A DNA stretch of 64,000 nt from Opitutia bacterium (lineage in GTDB: Bacteria > Verrucomicrobiota > Verrucomicrobiia > Opitutales > Seribacteraceae): NCBI GenBank assembly GCA_002730975.1, contig PCBO01000136.1:1-64000 (forward strand), in the 5' to 3' direction. The notes under the pieces are model-generated. The model ran no database searches, was not told the origin of the DNA, and worked only from the letters and a program-made list of their open reading frames with translations. Position numbers and translations under genes: made by a program. This document shows positions 36,849 through 45,578 of the stretch, piece after piece. Each line of letters begins with the position of its first letter. Position 1 is the stretch's first letter.

Positions 36849-37220
36849 ATGAGCGATACCATAATCCAAGAAATCACAAAAGAACAATTAAAGGAAGGTC
36901 GAGATCACTTTAAGGTGGGCGACGGCGTAAAGGTGCATGTGCTTGTACGGGAAGGCGGCAAGGAACGTGTTCAAATTTTTGCCGGTATAGTTCTTGCCCG
37001 TAAGGGTGGCGGGATTCACGAAAGCTTTACGGTGCGTCGAATTTCCTCGGGCGTCGGTGTTGAGCGAGTTTTTCCTGTTCATTCACCTCTAATTGACAAG
37101 GTGGAGGTTGATCGTGAAAGCATCACCATGCGTGCCCGAATGTATTACTTAAGGGATCGCGTCGGAAAGGAAGCCACCAAGGTCAAGGAGAAGCGTATTC
37201 ACGAGCAGAGCCGAAAGTAA
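36849..37220 (+). CDS. rplS: Ribosomal protein bL19
   Basis: A 123-residue large-subunit protein at the subunit interface. The conserved core GDGVKVHVLVREGGKERVQIF, GIVLARKGGGIHESFTVRR and VERVFPVHSP is present. It starts at ATG 36849 with a purine-rich AGAGGA about 8 bases upstream. It follows trmD by 13 nt and ends the operon. Confidence 0.96.
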   Translation: MSDTIIQEITKEQLKEGRDHFKVGDGVKVHVLVREGGKERVQIFAGIVLARKGGGIHESFTVRRISSGVGVERVFPVHSPLIDKVEVDRESITMRARMYYLRDRVGKEATKVKEKRIHEQSRK

Positions 37221-37321
37221 TGCGTTGAATATATATATGCATTCGTCATGACTTTTGGATATCTGTCTTTCCGATTTAACTTGTGAAGCCAAACGCTAGC
37301 GCCTACTCGGCGTTGTAGCGA

Positions 37322-40300
37322 ATGATGAGGGCTTTCCACTTTAAACTAGGACTTTGTTCCGTCTTGTTTGTATGCCTTGCCTGGTGGGTTGTCTTTAGTT
37401 ATTGGTTGCCTTCGCGTATTGAAGATTCGATTCGCATTTATTTTGGTGAGATAGATGTAGAGATTGACGATATTGATCTTACCTGGGGTGAGGGGGAGAT
37501 TCGTTCGATCCGTCTTTCAGGGCCATTTATAGAGGCAGATTCCGCGAGAGTGTACTTCTCTTATTTCCCGATGGAGTGGTGGTTTGGCAAGTCTTCATCG
37601 ATCAAGATTCTTCAGATCACAAATTTGCGTATTAAAGCTCTTGAAGGCAAGCGTTCAGCTGAGGCGTTTTGGAAGTGGATGGAGGCTAATCGCAAGGATG
37701 ATGAGCTTTCAGCTCTTGAATCCCTTTCTGTCGCTGGCGAGTTCGAGTTTGCCGGAGCAAATTTCCCTTTTGAGCTTCATGGACGTTTGCCGGACTTCGG
37801 CGGAGGGGCTCGTCTTCCTTTTTCGATAGATGTGAATGCCACACGACAATTGCTTCCTTTTGGTTTGATCACAAGAGAAAAACTTAGCGGGACATTTCTT
37901 TGGGACAGATCCGGAAATGGAGAATCTGGTCATTTGAATTTGGGTATATTGTTTTCGGAAGGTGTTGATTTACAAGCTTTTGCTTCTTCTTCTGCACAAG
38001 GATTTTCCTTTCGCGTCGGAGACAGGGAAATCCCTTTACTGAATCTTGAAGTCGAGCGTCTTATTGGAGAAAGTGCTTTTTCAGGGGAGTGGAATTCCTC
38101 TATGGTCGGAGCTGATTTCGTTCCTTATTTCCCTGTTGTGGCGTTGTTTAAGGCTCAAGCTTCATTCGGCGGGGAGATTGTTTGGCATCCGTCGACTAAT
38201 TCCATCGAGGGCGTCGCTGCCTTGTCTTCGGAAGTTTCGTCTTTTCTTTTTCGCGACGAAGGCGTTGTTAAGACTGATGCAACGGCTCGCTTCTTGTTGG
38301 ATACAAACGATACTTTAAGCATTATTGAAATATCAGCGGAATTATCCGATCAACTGGGTGAAAGAATTCAACTTCAATCTAGGCAACCTTGGAAAGTTGG
38401 ACGAGAAAAAGCTTTGATGCGTGTTGTTGCCGATGGATTTCGTCTGGGTAGATTTTCAACCTATTTCCCCCCTTCGGTGTCCTTTTCCGGTGAATTGGAT
38501 GCCGAATTCGATTCCGACGGGGTTTTGTCTCGATTTACTCATGTCTATTTGAGGCGAGAAGGAGAAGACTGGGCGAGGCTCTCTGGATTCGTCGAGGCAG
38601 TCTTTTCCCGTGACGAAGATACTCCCGTGACCTTTTCCCTTGAATTTGAACCAGGTGCGGAAATGCTTGTAAGTTTGTTCCCTCCGGGAGGAGTCGGTGA
38701 AGTCTTTGGGGAAGCAGGTGCTCAAGGAAAAGTGAAGTTGGCAGGTGGCTGGAAAAGGGGATCGCTCGAACTCGATGTCTTTGAAGGAAGTCTTTTCACT
38801 ACCTCGAAAGAACGTCAGCTCAAGGTCCGGGGGCTAAGTCCCGTGAAAGTATCCTTTCACCAGGGGAAACCGATTCTTACAGCGATAAGTGGAGAGGTTG
38901 CAGACATCTTCCGCCTTTCGGTTAAGAAGTTACCTATCGATGGGTTGCTGAATTGGCGTAGTGGCCGTTTTCAGGGAGACCTTTTTGAAGGGAACGGGAC
39001 AGTTTTTTTCGAGGACGGTAGACTTGGGTTTCGTTCGGATCGGATTCAAGTGGAGCATGGTCGTGTCTTTCAGAATTCAAAGTTGGTGGGGGAAAACCTT
39101 AACTTAAGCACAGTCCTCAAATTTCTTTCTCTACCCGCAGGTGGAGGCGAGCTGGAATTGTCCGACCTGAACTTGCTTGTCGAGGGAACTGAAATCGCGT
39201 CGGGTGATATTTCTTTGACCTTAGCTAGGGATGAAGAAGCAAATGCCAGTGTGGTAACCCGATTGGAGTCCGTCAACTTTGATGCGGACTTGACTCAATT
39301 GGCAACAATCGGCTTACCGGCATTTCGAAATCTATCAGAGGCGCGATTACGAACAAACAATCTCAAAGTGCGTTCCGGAGAAAAGCTATCAATCGAGATG
39401 GACGGATTTCTTTCCGGGCAAGGGGCTCTTCTTAATGAAGGAGATAGATCACCGTCCTTCAAAGCCGGACTTCGCTTAACCGGGGAAGGAAGTTTGCACG
39501 ATTTTTCCAAGTGGGTCGGACTACGGTTGGAGGGGCGGTCTGCAGCGACCAATGTTGAAGTCGATTTTGCTCCTGCTTCTGCCTCTGCGAAACTAATGGG
39601 AGAGAACTTGACCGCACTAGAATTGGCTTCTTTCTTACTTTGCTTTTCTCCTGAAGATTCTGAAGGTTCACCAAGGACCCTGGGAGAACTTATTGGGCTG
39701 ATTTCGAGAAATTGGCAGATTGACCTCGGATTCCTTAACCTTGGTAAAAATCTATCTATAGCCAAAATGACTGGGTCGGCGAATGCCTCTGATTTAGGAG
39801 TCTTCGACATCCGGATTGAAGGTGAATCCGGAGGAGGAAAAGTAATGTCCAGAGGTCGCTTGGAATGGAGTGATGATGATGCGTTAATTCCAGTTGTGGA
39901 CAATTTGCTGATTTCGGGAAGAGATTGGAATGCAAGTCGAGTCGGTTTGTTCAAGGAATCGTTTTTTCGATTGAATGGATTTCTGGATTGGGATGCTAAC
40001 GGATCATTTGTTCCTGAATCAGGTTTTGTGGGCGAGGTTGATGCCGTGGTAAAGGCTTGTTCTCTGAATACCTTGAGCGATGCAAACAGTTCAGCTCGAA
40101 TGGATAGTTTGCGTAAGAGTTTCTCTCGAGTATTGGGCTCTGAACCCATTTTGGCTAATGACAAGAGTCAAATACTAAGTCGTTTTTGTCTTTTACCTGC
40201 CGAGTTCAATGTTGCGGAGGCTAGACTTCGTACCCGGCGTAACATCGAAGGCAAAGTGGAGATTCAGGAATTATTTCTTCTCGCCGATGATTTTTTTGTT

Positions 40301-40534
40301 AGAGGTGCCGGCGAAGTTTTTCAGAGCGGGAAACAAAAGCTTTCGCTTACAATTGGGGCGAAAGGAAACTTCGGCTTAATCTTGGATGCCGCGGGGATGT
40401 TATCGGATGGCAAGCAAGATATGGGTTATCGATTATTAAAGGTTGAGCCGATTGTCGTTGAAGGAACTTGGCGAGAACCCGATTTCGTTAATCTCATCCG
40501 CTTGCTTGCATCCGGCTTGGACTTGGCTCCATAA
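37322..40534 (+). CDS. Large AsmA/YdbH-like envelope protein
   Basis: A 1,070-residue protein with one N-terminal membrane segment (about residues 9-30, GLCSVLFVCLAWWVVFSYWL) and a very long periplasmic beta-rich part. The start (VEIDDIDLTWGEGEIRSIRL) and the C-terminal region (QSGKQKLSLTIGAKGNFG ... VVEGTWREPDFVNL) are like AsmA-family proteins, which are thought to bridge inner and outer membranes and move phospholipids. The DUF group within the clan cannot be named. It seems to stand alone, 101 bp after rplS. The minus-strand open frames within it are shadows. Confidence 0.68.
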   Translation: MMRAFHFKLGLCSVLFVCLAWWVVFSYWLPSRIEDSIRIYFGEIDVEIDDIDLTWGEGEIRSIRLSGPFIEADSARVYFSYFPMEWWFGKSSSIKILQITNLRIKALEGKRSAEAFWKWMEANRKDDELSALESLSVAGEFEFAGANFPFELHGRLPDFGGGARLPFSIDVNATRQLLPFGLITREKLSGTFLWDRSGNGESGHLNLGILFSEGVDLQAFASSSAQGFSFRVGDREIPLLNLEVERLIGESAFSGEWNSSMVGADFVPYFPVVALFKAQASFGGEIVWHPSTNSIEGVAALSSEVSSFLFRDEGVVKTDATARFLLDTNDTLSIIEISAELSDQLGERIQLQSRQPWKVGREKALMRVVADGFRLGRFSTYFPPSVSFSGELDAEFDSDGVLSRFTHVYLRREGEDWARLSGFVEAVFSRDEDTPVTFSLEFEPGAEMLVSLFPPGGVGEVFGEAGAQGKVKLAGGWKRGSLELDVFEGSLFTTSKERQLKVRGLSPVKVSFHQGKPILTAISGEVADIFRLSVKKLPIDGLLNWRSGRFQGDLFEGNGTVFFEDGRLGFRSDRIQVEHGRVFQNSKLVGENLNLSTVLKFLSLPAGGGELELSDLNLLVEGTEIASGDISLTLARDEEANASVVTRLESVNFDADLTQLATIGLPAFRNLSEARLRTNNLKVRSGEKLSIEMDGFLSGQGALLNEGDRSPSFKAGLRLTGEGSLHDFSKWVGLRLEGRSAATNVEVDFAPASASAKLMGENLTALELASFLLCFSPEDSEGSPRTLGELIGLISRNWQIDLGFLNLGKNLSIAKMTGSANASDLGVFDIRIEGESGGGKVMSRGRLEWSDDDALIPVVDNLLISGRDWNASRVGLFKESFFRLNGFLDWDANGSFVPESGFVGEVDAVVKACSLNTLSDANSSARMDSLRKSFSRVLGSEPILANDKSQILSRFCLLPAEFNVAEARLRTRRNIEGKVEIQELFLLADDFFVRGAGEVFQSGKQKLSLTIGAKGNFGLILDAAGMLSDGKQDMGYRLLKVEPIVVEGTWREPDFVNLIRLLASGLDLAP

Positions 40535-40556
40535 AGCCGGTGATGTCTCTTGGCCT

Positions 40557-41987
40557 TCACTCTGTCCGTAGAAGATTTATTCGCTCGGGGTTTAGAAAAT
40601 GTTTTAGAAGAACATTGCCGTCCAGATTATCCACGGGACCATGTTTAGAAGAGGCGAGTTCTTTGTATATGATCCATAAACGCTCGGCATAAGCATGCTG
40701 AGAGAAGTTTTTGAGAACTGAGGAACAGTTCGCTTTCAGTGTTCTGTTCGAAAGGTTACCGAGGTTGGATTGAGCTTGGATCGCACGGCCGAGGTCGGTG
40801 CTGTCGGCGACGATGGAAACGAGAATTTCCTGAAAGGGTTCATCGAGACGACCAAAGTCGATTTTCCCATTCTGGCAAATGGAGCTTTTTGCCATATCCA
40901 AGGCTTTTTTTGGGAGCGGCCGTTCGTAGTCGGCGTAAAGCTTCTTTAGCACCGATGCGATTCGGTTTTCAATTTCTTGTTCCGAAAGAAGATCGAGGGG
41001 AAGATCCATACGGGAGTAAAGATGACCGAGGTCTAGACCCAAGACCGCAAAGTCTTCCGTGACTTCAGGAATGTTTCGCCCGTACAGATTTTTTCCAAAG
41101 GTCCAAGGCTCGAGAAATCCCAACCCGAAGCCTTCTGCTACACTTGTGGTGACGAGAGCCTGTGAGGCGGTTACTACTTGGGAGAACGACAGGTCTGGAT
41201 TTTCGCCAATACCAAAAGTGAGAGGCAGGTCTCGTTCGGCGGAAAAGGCTTTCCATCTTTCGTATTTAAGACGAAATTGAGGATTGGTCGGCCCGAGACT
41301 ATTCGCGAAATGAAGATCGGAGTGTGCGGCTGCTAGGAGCGCTAGTTCACCGAGATTTTTCCGTCGAACCGCTCGCACGGGGTAAAGGTGCAATTGTTCT
41401 GGAAGATCAACTTTTTCACAAGGAGACTTAGCATGAGCTTGTTCGGGAATGGCATTTGGGAGGAGAAGAGGGGCGGGATGACCTGAAGACAGATCGGCTA
41501 AGAAATGGTGGTCACGTCGATTGAGCGCGGCGTACCGAATATGAGAGGCAGAAGGGTAGAGTCGATTGCGAACTGCTGAGAGGGCACGATAGTTTCCCGG
41601 TCGGCCGTCCTCCGCGAAGTCGTGAATGTGAAGCAGTAAAGGATTTCCCCGTTCGGCCAGTTGGTAAATTGCTTCGGTCAATGCAGGGTTTTTACCGAGA
41701 GAGTGGTTGTGCACATGCCACAGGTCGGGAGCACTTCCTAGACTTTCCCTTGCTGCCTTTTCGAGACTTTCTCTTAGCTGGGTTGGGTCCGGAGTTTGTG
41801 GCGGATCGCTGTAGTCGAGTCCCTCGATAACGGAAAAGTCTTTTATCTTTTGGCCGAAATAAGGGCGGCCTGAAAGAACCACGAATTGGAGTCTTCCCTG
41901 AGACTGATCGAAAGCATCTAAGGTGTTTTCGATGACTCGGGTTACTCCGCCCGGTTCAAGATGATAATGGACGACGGCAATCTTCAA
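40557..41987 (-). CDS. Glycosyltransferase family 4 protein (first GT4)
   Basis: A 476-residue GT-B glycosyltransferase. N-terminal VHYHLEPGGVTRVIENTLDAF is a GT4-type acceptor-side loop. The C-terminal half has the EX7E donor motif AEGFGLGFLEPWTFGK. The protein carries about 100 extra C-terminal residues rich in Asn and Ser with no recognisable motif. It is last in the minus-strand order M20-like - gpgS - GT4; the gap to gpgS is only 17 nt, suggesting they work together. Donor and acceptor are unknown; glucosyl- or mannosyl-type transfer in a glycerate-based solute is inference from context. Confidence 0.8.
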   Translation of the reverse strand: MKIAVVHYHLEPGGVTRVIENTLDAFDQSQGRLQFVVLSGRPYFGQKIKDFSVIEGLDYSDPPQTPDPTQLRESLEKAARESLGSAPDLWHVHNHSLGKNPALTEAIYQLAERGNPLLLHIHDFAEDGRPGNYRALSAVRNRLYPSASHIRYAALNRRDHHFLADLSSGHPAPLLLPNAIPEQAHAKSPCEKVDLPEQLHLYPVRAVRRKNLGELALLAAAHSDLHFANSLGPTNPQFRLKYERWKAFSAERDLPLTFGIGENPDLSFSQVVTASQALVTTSVAEGFGLGFLEPWTFGKNLYGRNIPEVTEDFAVLGLDLGHLYSRMDLPLDLLSEQEIENRIASVLKKLYADYERPLPKKALDMAKSSICQNGKIDFGRLDEPFQEILVSIVADSTDLGRAIQAQSNLGNLSNRTLKANCSSVLKNFSQHAYAERLWIIYKELASSKHGPVDNLDGNVLLKHFLNPERINLLRTE

Positions 41988-42004
41988 GGTGGAGGTGTTT
42001 GTCT

Positions 42005-42994
42005 CTACGGTTGTTTGGATAGCTTGCGTCGAGCAAGGTAGGCTTCTACTTCGATCATTGGTGGTCGTTCTTCTTCCACTACCTTGTGAGTAAGTTGCCG
42101 ATAGTGACCTTCCTCAACTTCGAACTGCCTGTAGACAGTCTCCATGTCCGGCAGTTGTTCGACGCGTCCATGTGATCGCAAGCGATTGAGAAAGGTCTGG
42201 AGGATCCCGAAGCTCATTTTGCCAAGTGCGTTGGTAGTCTGATTCCGGTGAACTCGACGATCGAGGTCCGTCTGGGCAAACGCTTCTATCCCGTATTCTT
42301 GATAGAGGTCCAGTAGATGAGCGGTTTCAACTCCGTAACCGATGGGAAAGGGGATGCGCTCCAAGACTTCTCGCCTGGCGGCGTATTCTCCCGACAAGGG
42401 TTGGACGATATTGGTCAACTCGGGGTAGAATAAGGAAAAGAGAGGTCGAATCAGAATTTCCGTGACACGTCCGCCACCACTAGGTCGCAGGCCGGAGGAG
42501 TAGTTTAGTGGTCGGTCATAAAAGGCTTTTGCGTATTTTATTTTCTCATATTGAATCAGCGGTGCCACTAGACCGTAGACGAAACGTGGGTGAATGTTTG
42601 ATATGTCGGCATCGACATAGCAGATAATGTCTCCCTTCAGCAGATATATGGCTTTCCACAGATTCTCACCCTTACCGCGTTTGTTACCCATTTCCGGAAG
42701 AATGTCGGAGGCAAGGTACACGTCGGCGCCGTAGGCGGACGCCACCTCTCTCGTACGGTCGTCCGATCCTGAATCGATAACGGCAAACTCGTCCACCAAT
42801 CCATATCGCTCCATTAATTCCGAGCGGAGAATCAGCACTTCTTTCCCGATGGTTTTTTCTTCGTTAAGAGTCGGTATGCAGAGAGAAATGGTAAGGCCTT
42901 TCCGCTCCTTTTCCTCGACTAGCTTGCGGAGATCCCAGAAATCGCTGTGGTGGAAGGTGTTTTGTTCCAGCCAACTGTTTGTGTCCTTCGTCAT
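42005..42994 (-). CDS. gpgS: Glucosyl-3-phosphoglycerate synthase (GpgS-like, GT2/GT81)
   Basis: A GT-A glycosyltransferase closely matching the GpgS group, which transfers glucose from a nucleotide sugar to 3-phosphoglycerate. Key parts are SLCIPTLNEEKTIG, FAVIDSGSDDRTREVA, GKGENLWKA, the metal motif YVDADISNIHPRFVYGL, FYDRPL, GGGRVTEILIRPLFSLFYPEL, IVQPLSGEYAARREVLE and GYGVETAHLLDL. The start ATG 42994 overlaps the M20-like stop (ATGA); a Met codon three residues upstream is less likely. The dedicated phosphatase GpgP is not visible in the window. Glucosylglycerate is a compatible solute in salt- or nitrogen-stressed bacteria. Confidence 0.87.
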   Translation of the reverse strand: MTKDTNSWLEQNTFHHSDFWDLRKLVEEKERKGLTISLCIPTLNEEKTIGKEVLILRSELMERYGLVDEFAVIDSGSDDRTREVASAYGADVYLASDILPEMGNKRGKGENLWKAIYLLKGDIICYVDADISNIHPRFVYGLVAPLIQYEKIKYAKAFYDRPLNYSSGLRPSGGGRVTEILIRPLFSLFYPELTNIVQPLSGEYAARREVLERIPFPIGYGVETAHLLDLYQEYGIEAFAQTDLDRRVHRNQTTNALGKMSFGILQTFLNRLRSHGRVEQLPDMETVYRQFEVEEGHYRQLTHKVVEEERPPMIEVEAYLARRKLSKQP

Positions 42995-44178
42995 GCGTCG
43001 CAAAGTCCCTCATCGATAGTTCTCAAGAGTGCAATCAGCTGAGCGAGACCCTTGAAGAGAGGTTCCAGAAGTACGGTTTCGTTTTCGTCGCGAAGGTTTT
43101 CGGCAGTGGTGAGTCCGAGAGTCACGCCGGGGTGACCTGCTTGGACGATTGCGTTTAGGTCTCCCGTACTTGGATCCACCTTGGGAGTGATTGCGAGGGA
43201 GTCCATGATTGCTCGGGTAGTCTTGACCAATGGATGGGTGAAAGGAATACCGCAGTTGGGTCGCCGGGCTACGATTTCAAGTTTCACTTCGGTGCCGGAT
43301 TCCAAGGAAAACTCCTCGGAAAGGTCTCGGACTTGGCTCTCCAGATCTGTCACTACAGTGTCTGCCTCGCTAGTTATTTCGAAGCGAAGCGAGCCGCGTT
43401 TGGGAACTGTGTTGTAGGTTGACCCGCAACGGAGTCCCCCAAAAACGACACTGGTCTTTGGCTCGCGCGGTACCGGTATTTCCATGATTCGCCCGACTAA
43501 GCGAGAAAGGTGGGCTATGGCACCAGACGCGCCGAATCTGTTCCAGTCGTAATCGCCTGGGATTCGCAAGTTGATCTCGCATCGCAAGGCACCTAGGCCA
43601 GAGTAGCTCAAGCGTCCTAGTGTCGCTCCTTCCACGCAGATACCGGCCCGAAACGGCCGTTGAGTTGTTTCCAGAAAGTGATGGGCGCCTTCGAGGTTTC
43701 CCCGACCTAGGCTTTTGACATTGGCGAGAAGAAGCAGGTCGTCTTTAAGCTTGAGTCCAAGTGCGTCGAGGAGTGCTGGGAGAGTGAGGATTGAGGAGAG
43801 ACCAATGGCATTGTCCGCGATGCCCGGACCTATGATTCTGTCAGAGCCCACTGTCATCGCGTGGTTGGTTTCCTGATCAAAAACGTTATCGGCGTGAGCC
43901 ATTACTAGAATGGTGTTTACTCCCTCGGAACCTGGAAGAAGAGCCGAAGCGTTTCCGCAATCATCAATGACGGGTGCAACTAATTCGTTTTCCCGAAATC
44001 GATCGATTACGAAACGAATTCTGTCTCCTTCTCCGAACGTAGGAGCAGGGATTTCGCCTAACAAAACTGCATTCGCGAGGAGTTCTTCTCGAACTGCACT
44101 TAGTCTTTCGACTTGTCCGGGAATTTCACCCAAGAGTTCGGACAGAATTTCTTCTTCTTTGATAAGTTTGCTGTCCAT
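42991..44178 (-). CDS. M20-family metallohydrolase-like protein lacking the catalytic Glu pair
   Basis: A 395-residue protein with the two-domain M20 layout. The His/Asp pair is in LVMAHADNVF and the bridging Asp in GPGIADNAIGLSS. However, where M20 enzymes have the adjacent Glu-Glu (general base and metal ligand), this protein reads ANVKSLGRGNLEGAHHF, so the pair is replaced. The later EGATLGRLSYSGLGALRCEI and the C-terminal HPGVTLGLTTAENLRDENE keep the dimerisation domain and the final metal-site region. It is first in the operon with gpgS (ATGA overlap). It may be a pseudoenzyme, or have altered chemistry; its link to the solute genes is inferred. Confidence 0.72.
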   Translation of the reverse strand: MDSKLIKEEEILSELLGEIPGQVERLSAVREELLANAVLLGEIPAPTFGEGDRIRFVIDRFRENELVAPVIDDCGNASALLPGSEGVNTILVMAHADNVFDQETNHAMTVGSDRIIGPGIADNAIGLSSILTLPALLDALGLKLKDDLLLLANVKSLGRGNLEGAHHFLETTQRPFRAGICVEGATLGRLSYSGLGALRCEINLRIPGDYDWNRFGASGAIAHLSRLVGRIMEIPVPREPKTSVVFGGLRCGSTYNTVPKRGSLRFEITSEADTVVTDLESQVRDLSEEFSLESGTEVKLEIVARRPNCGIPFTHPLVKTTRAIMDSLAITPKVDPSTGDLNAIVQAGHPGVTLGLTTAENLRDENETVLLEPLFKGLAQLIALLRTIDEGLCDA

Positions 44179-44312
44179 CCTTCTTTCCCTTTAGGAAAAA
44201 GGAGCCTTACTGGCCACGTCAAAGTTTCCGAGAGGTCTTTGTTGTTGAAAACTTTAGTCATTTGGACATGGGTTTACTCAAGTCGCGATAAGAGCGATCA
44301 TTGTAGCATCTC

Positions 44313-45569
44313 ATGTCAAAAAAAATCGGATTTGTCTCTACTCGCTTTGCCGGGCAGGACGGTGTTTCTCTCGAGAGCGCTAAATGGGCGGAAGTTCTTT
44401 GGGAAGATCGACACGTCAGTTTTTGGTACAGTGGTAGAAGTGATCGCGAAGCTGACATCAGTCATATCGTGCCCGAGGCTTACTTCGGGTTTTCCGAGAA
44501 CGAATGGATAAACGAACTTATATGGGGAACCGAGCGTCGCAGTCGTCTATTGACCGAAAGGATCAGAGATCTTTCGGAATACCTAAAGAGTACCCTTTAT
44601 CAATTCGTCGAGAAGTTCGAGATAGATATCCTGATTCCTCAAAACGTGCTGGCTATTCCGATGCACATTCCCTTGGGGATTGCTCTGACGGAGTTTCTCT
44701 CCGAAACCCGTATGCCGGCTATTGCCCACCACCATGATTTCTACTGGGAGCGCACACGGTTCTCAGTGAATGCAGTGCCCGAATATCTAGATATGTCCTT
44801 CCCCCCTGATCTGGTGAATATGCGAGACGTTGTAATCAATCAGGAAGCTCAGGAGCAATTGGCCCTCCGCAAGGGGATTTCTTCTTTGGTGATTCCCAAT
44901 GTCTTTGATTTTGACAACCCACCCGCTCCGCCCGACGATTACGCGGCTGATGTGCGCCAAGAGTTGGGATTGGCTCCCGATGACTTTTTCATTCTTCAGC
45001 CTACTCGGGTTGTCCCTCGCAAAGGGATCGAGCAATCAATCAAATTGGTGAGTCTTCTCAAAAAACCAAAGTGCAAGCTGGTCATTTCTCATGAAGCAGG
45101 TGACGAGGGTTACGAGTATTACGGGATGCTCGAACAACTCGCCAAAGAAGAAGGTGTAGACCTCCGTTTGGTCGCCGACCGGGTTGGCGAAGTGCGGCAG
45201 CGTGATTCGAAAGGTCGAAAGGTTTACACGCTTTGGGACCTTTATCCTCACGCTGACTTCGTTACTTACCCGAGCATTTACGAAGGCTTTGGCAATGCTC
45301 TTCTTGAGGCGGTTTACTTCCGCAAACCGGTCTTGATCAACCGCTATTCGACCTTTGTCCGCGATATCGAACCCAAAGGCTTTCGCCTGCTAACCATGGA
45401 CGGTTTCGTTTCTCCATCCCTTGCCGACCATGTCCAACATGTTCTCCACAACGAATCTTACAGAAATGAAATGGTAAATCACAACTACGAGATTGCTCGG
45501 CAGTTTTACTCCTACTCTGTCGTCCGCAGTAATCTGCGAGCCTTGATTTCAAGCCTCACAGGCTATTAG
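44313..45569 (+). CDS. Glycosyltransferase family 4 protein (second GT4; possible mannosylglucosylglycerate synthase)
   Basis: A 418-residue GT-B enzyme. The N-terminus is KIGFVSTRFAGQDGVSLESAKWA, mid-protein carries MPAIAHHHDFYWERTRF, then ILQPTRVVPRKGIEQSI, and the donor-site EX7E motif is YPSIYEGFGNALLEAV. Proteins of this kind occur with GpgS and GH13_18 genes in marine bacteria, and GT4 enzymes (MggS) add mannose to glucosylglycerate in Rhodopirellula. That is the most attractive role, but the donor and acceptor cannot be read from the sequence. It begins a plus-strand pair with the sugar phosphorylase 9 nt downstream and is divergent from the M20-like gene over 134 bp. Confidence 0.78.
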   Translation: MSKKIGFVSTRFAGQDGVSLESAKWAEVLWEDRHVSFWYSGRSDREADISHIVPEAYFGFSENEWINELIWGTERRSRLLTERIRDLSEYLKSTLYQFVEKFEIDILIPQNVLAIPMHIPLGIALTEFLSETRMPAIAHHHDFYWERTRFSVNAVPEYLDMSFPPDLVNMRDVVINQEAQEQLALRKGISSLVIPNVFDFDNPPAPPDDYAADVRQELGLAPDDFFILQPTRVVPRKGIEQSIKLVSLLKKPKCKLVISHEAGDEGYEYYGMLEQLAKEEGVDLRLVADRVGEVRQRDSKGRKVYTLWDLYPHADFVTYPSIYEGFGNALLEAVYFRKPVLINRYSTFVRDIEPKGFRLLTMDGFVSPSLADHVQHVLHNESYRNEMVNHNYEIARQFYSYSVVRSNLRALISSLTGY

Positions 45570-45578
45570 TCGTTTTAA

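Noticed and set aside
39295-40164. 289-codon minus-strand open frame inside the AsmA-like gene
   Set aside because: Antisense to a long continuous gene; low-complexity Ser/Pro/Arg composition and no family features.
44179-44312. Promoters in the divergent gap of the solute cluster
   Set aside because: Candidate boxes (for example TTGGAC at 44262) lack a convincing -10 at proper spacing, so no site was annotated.
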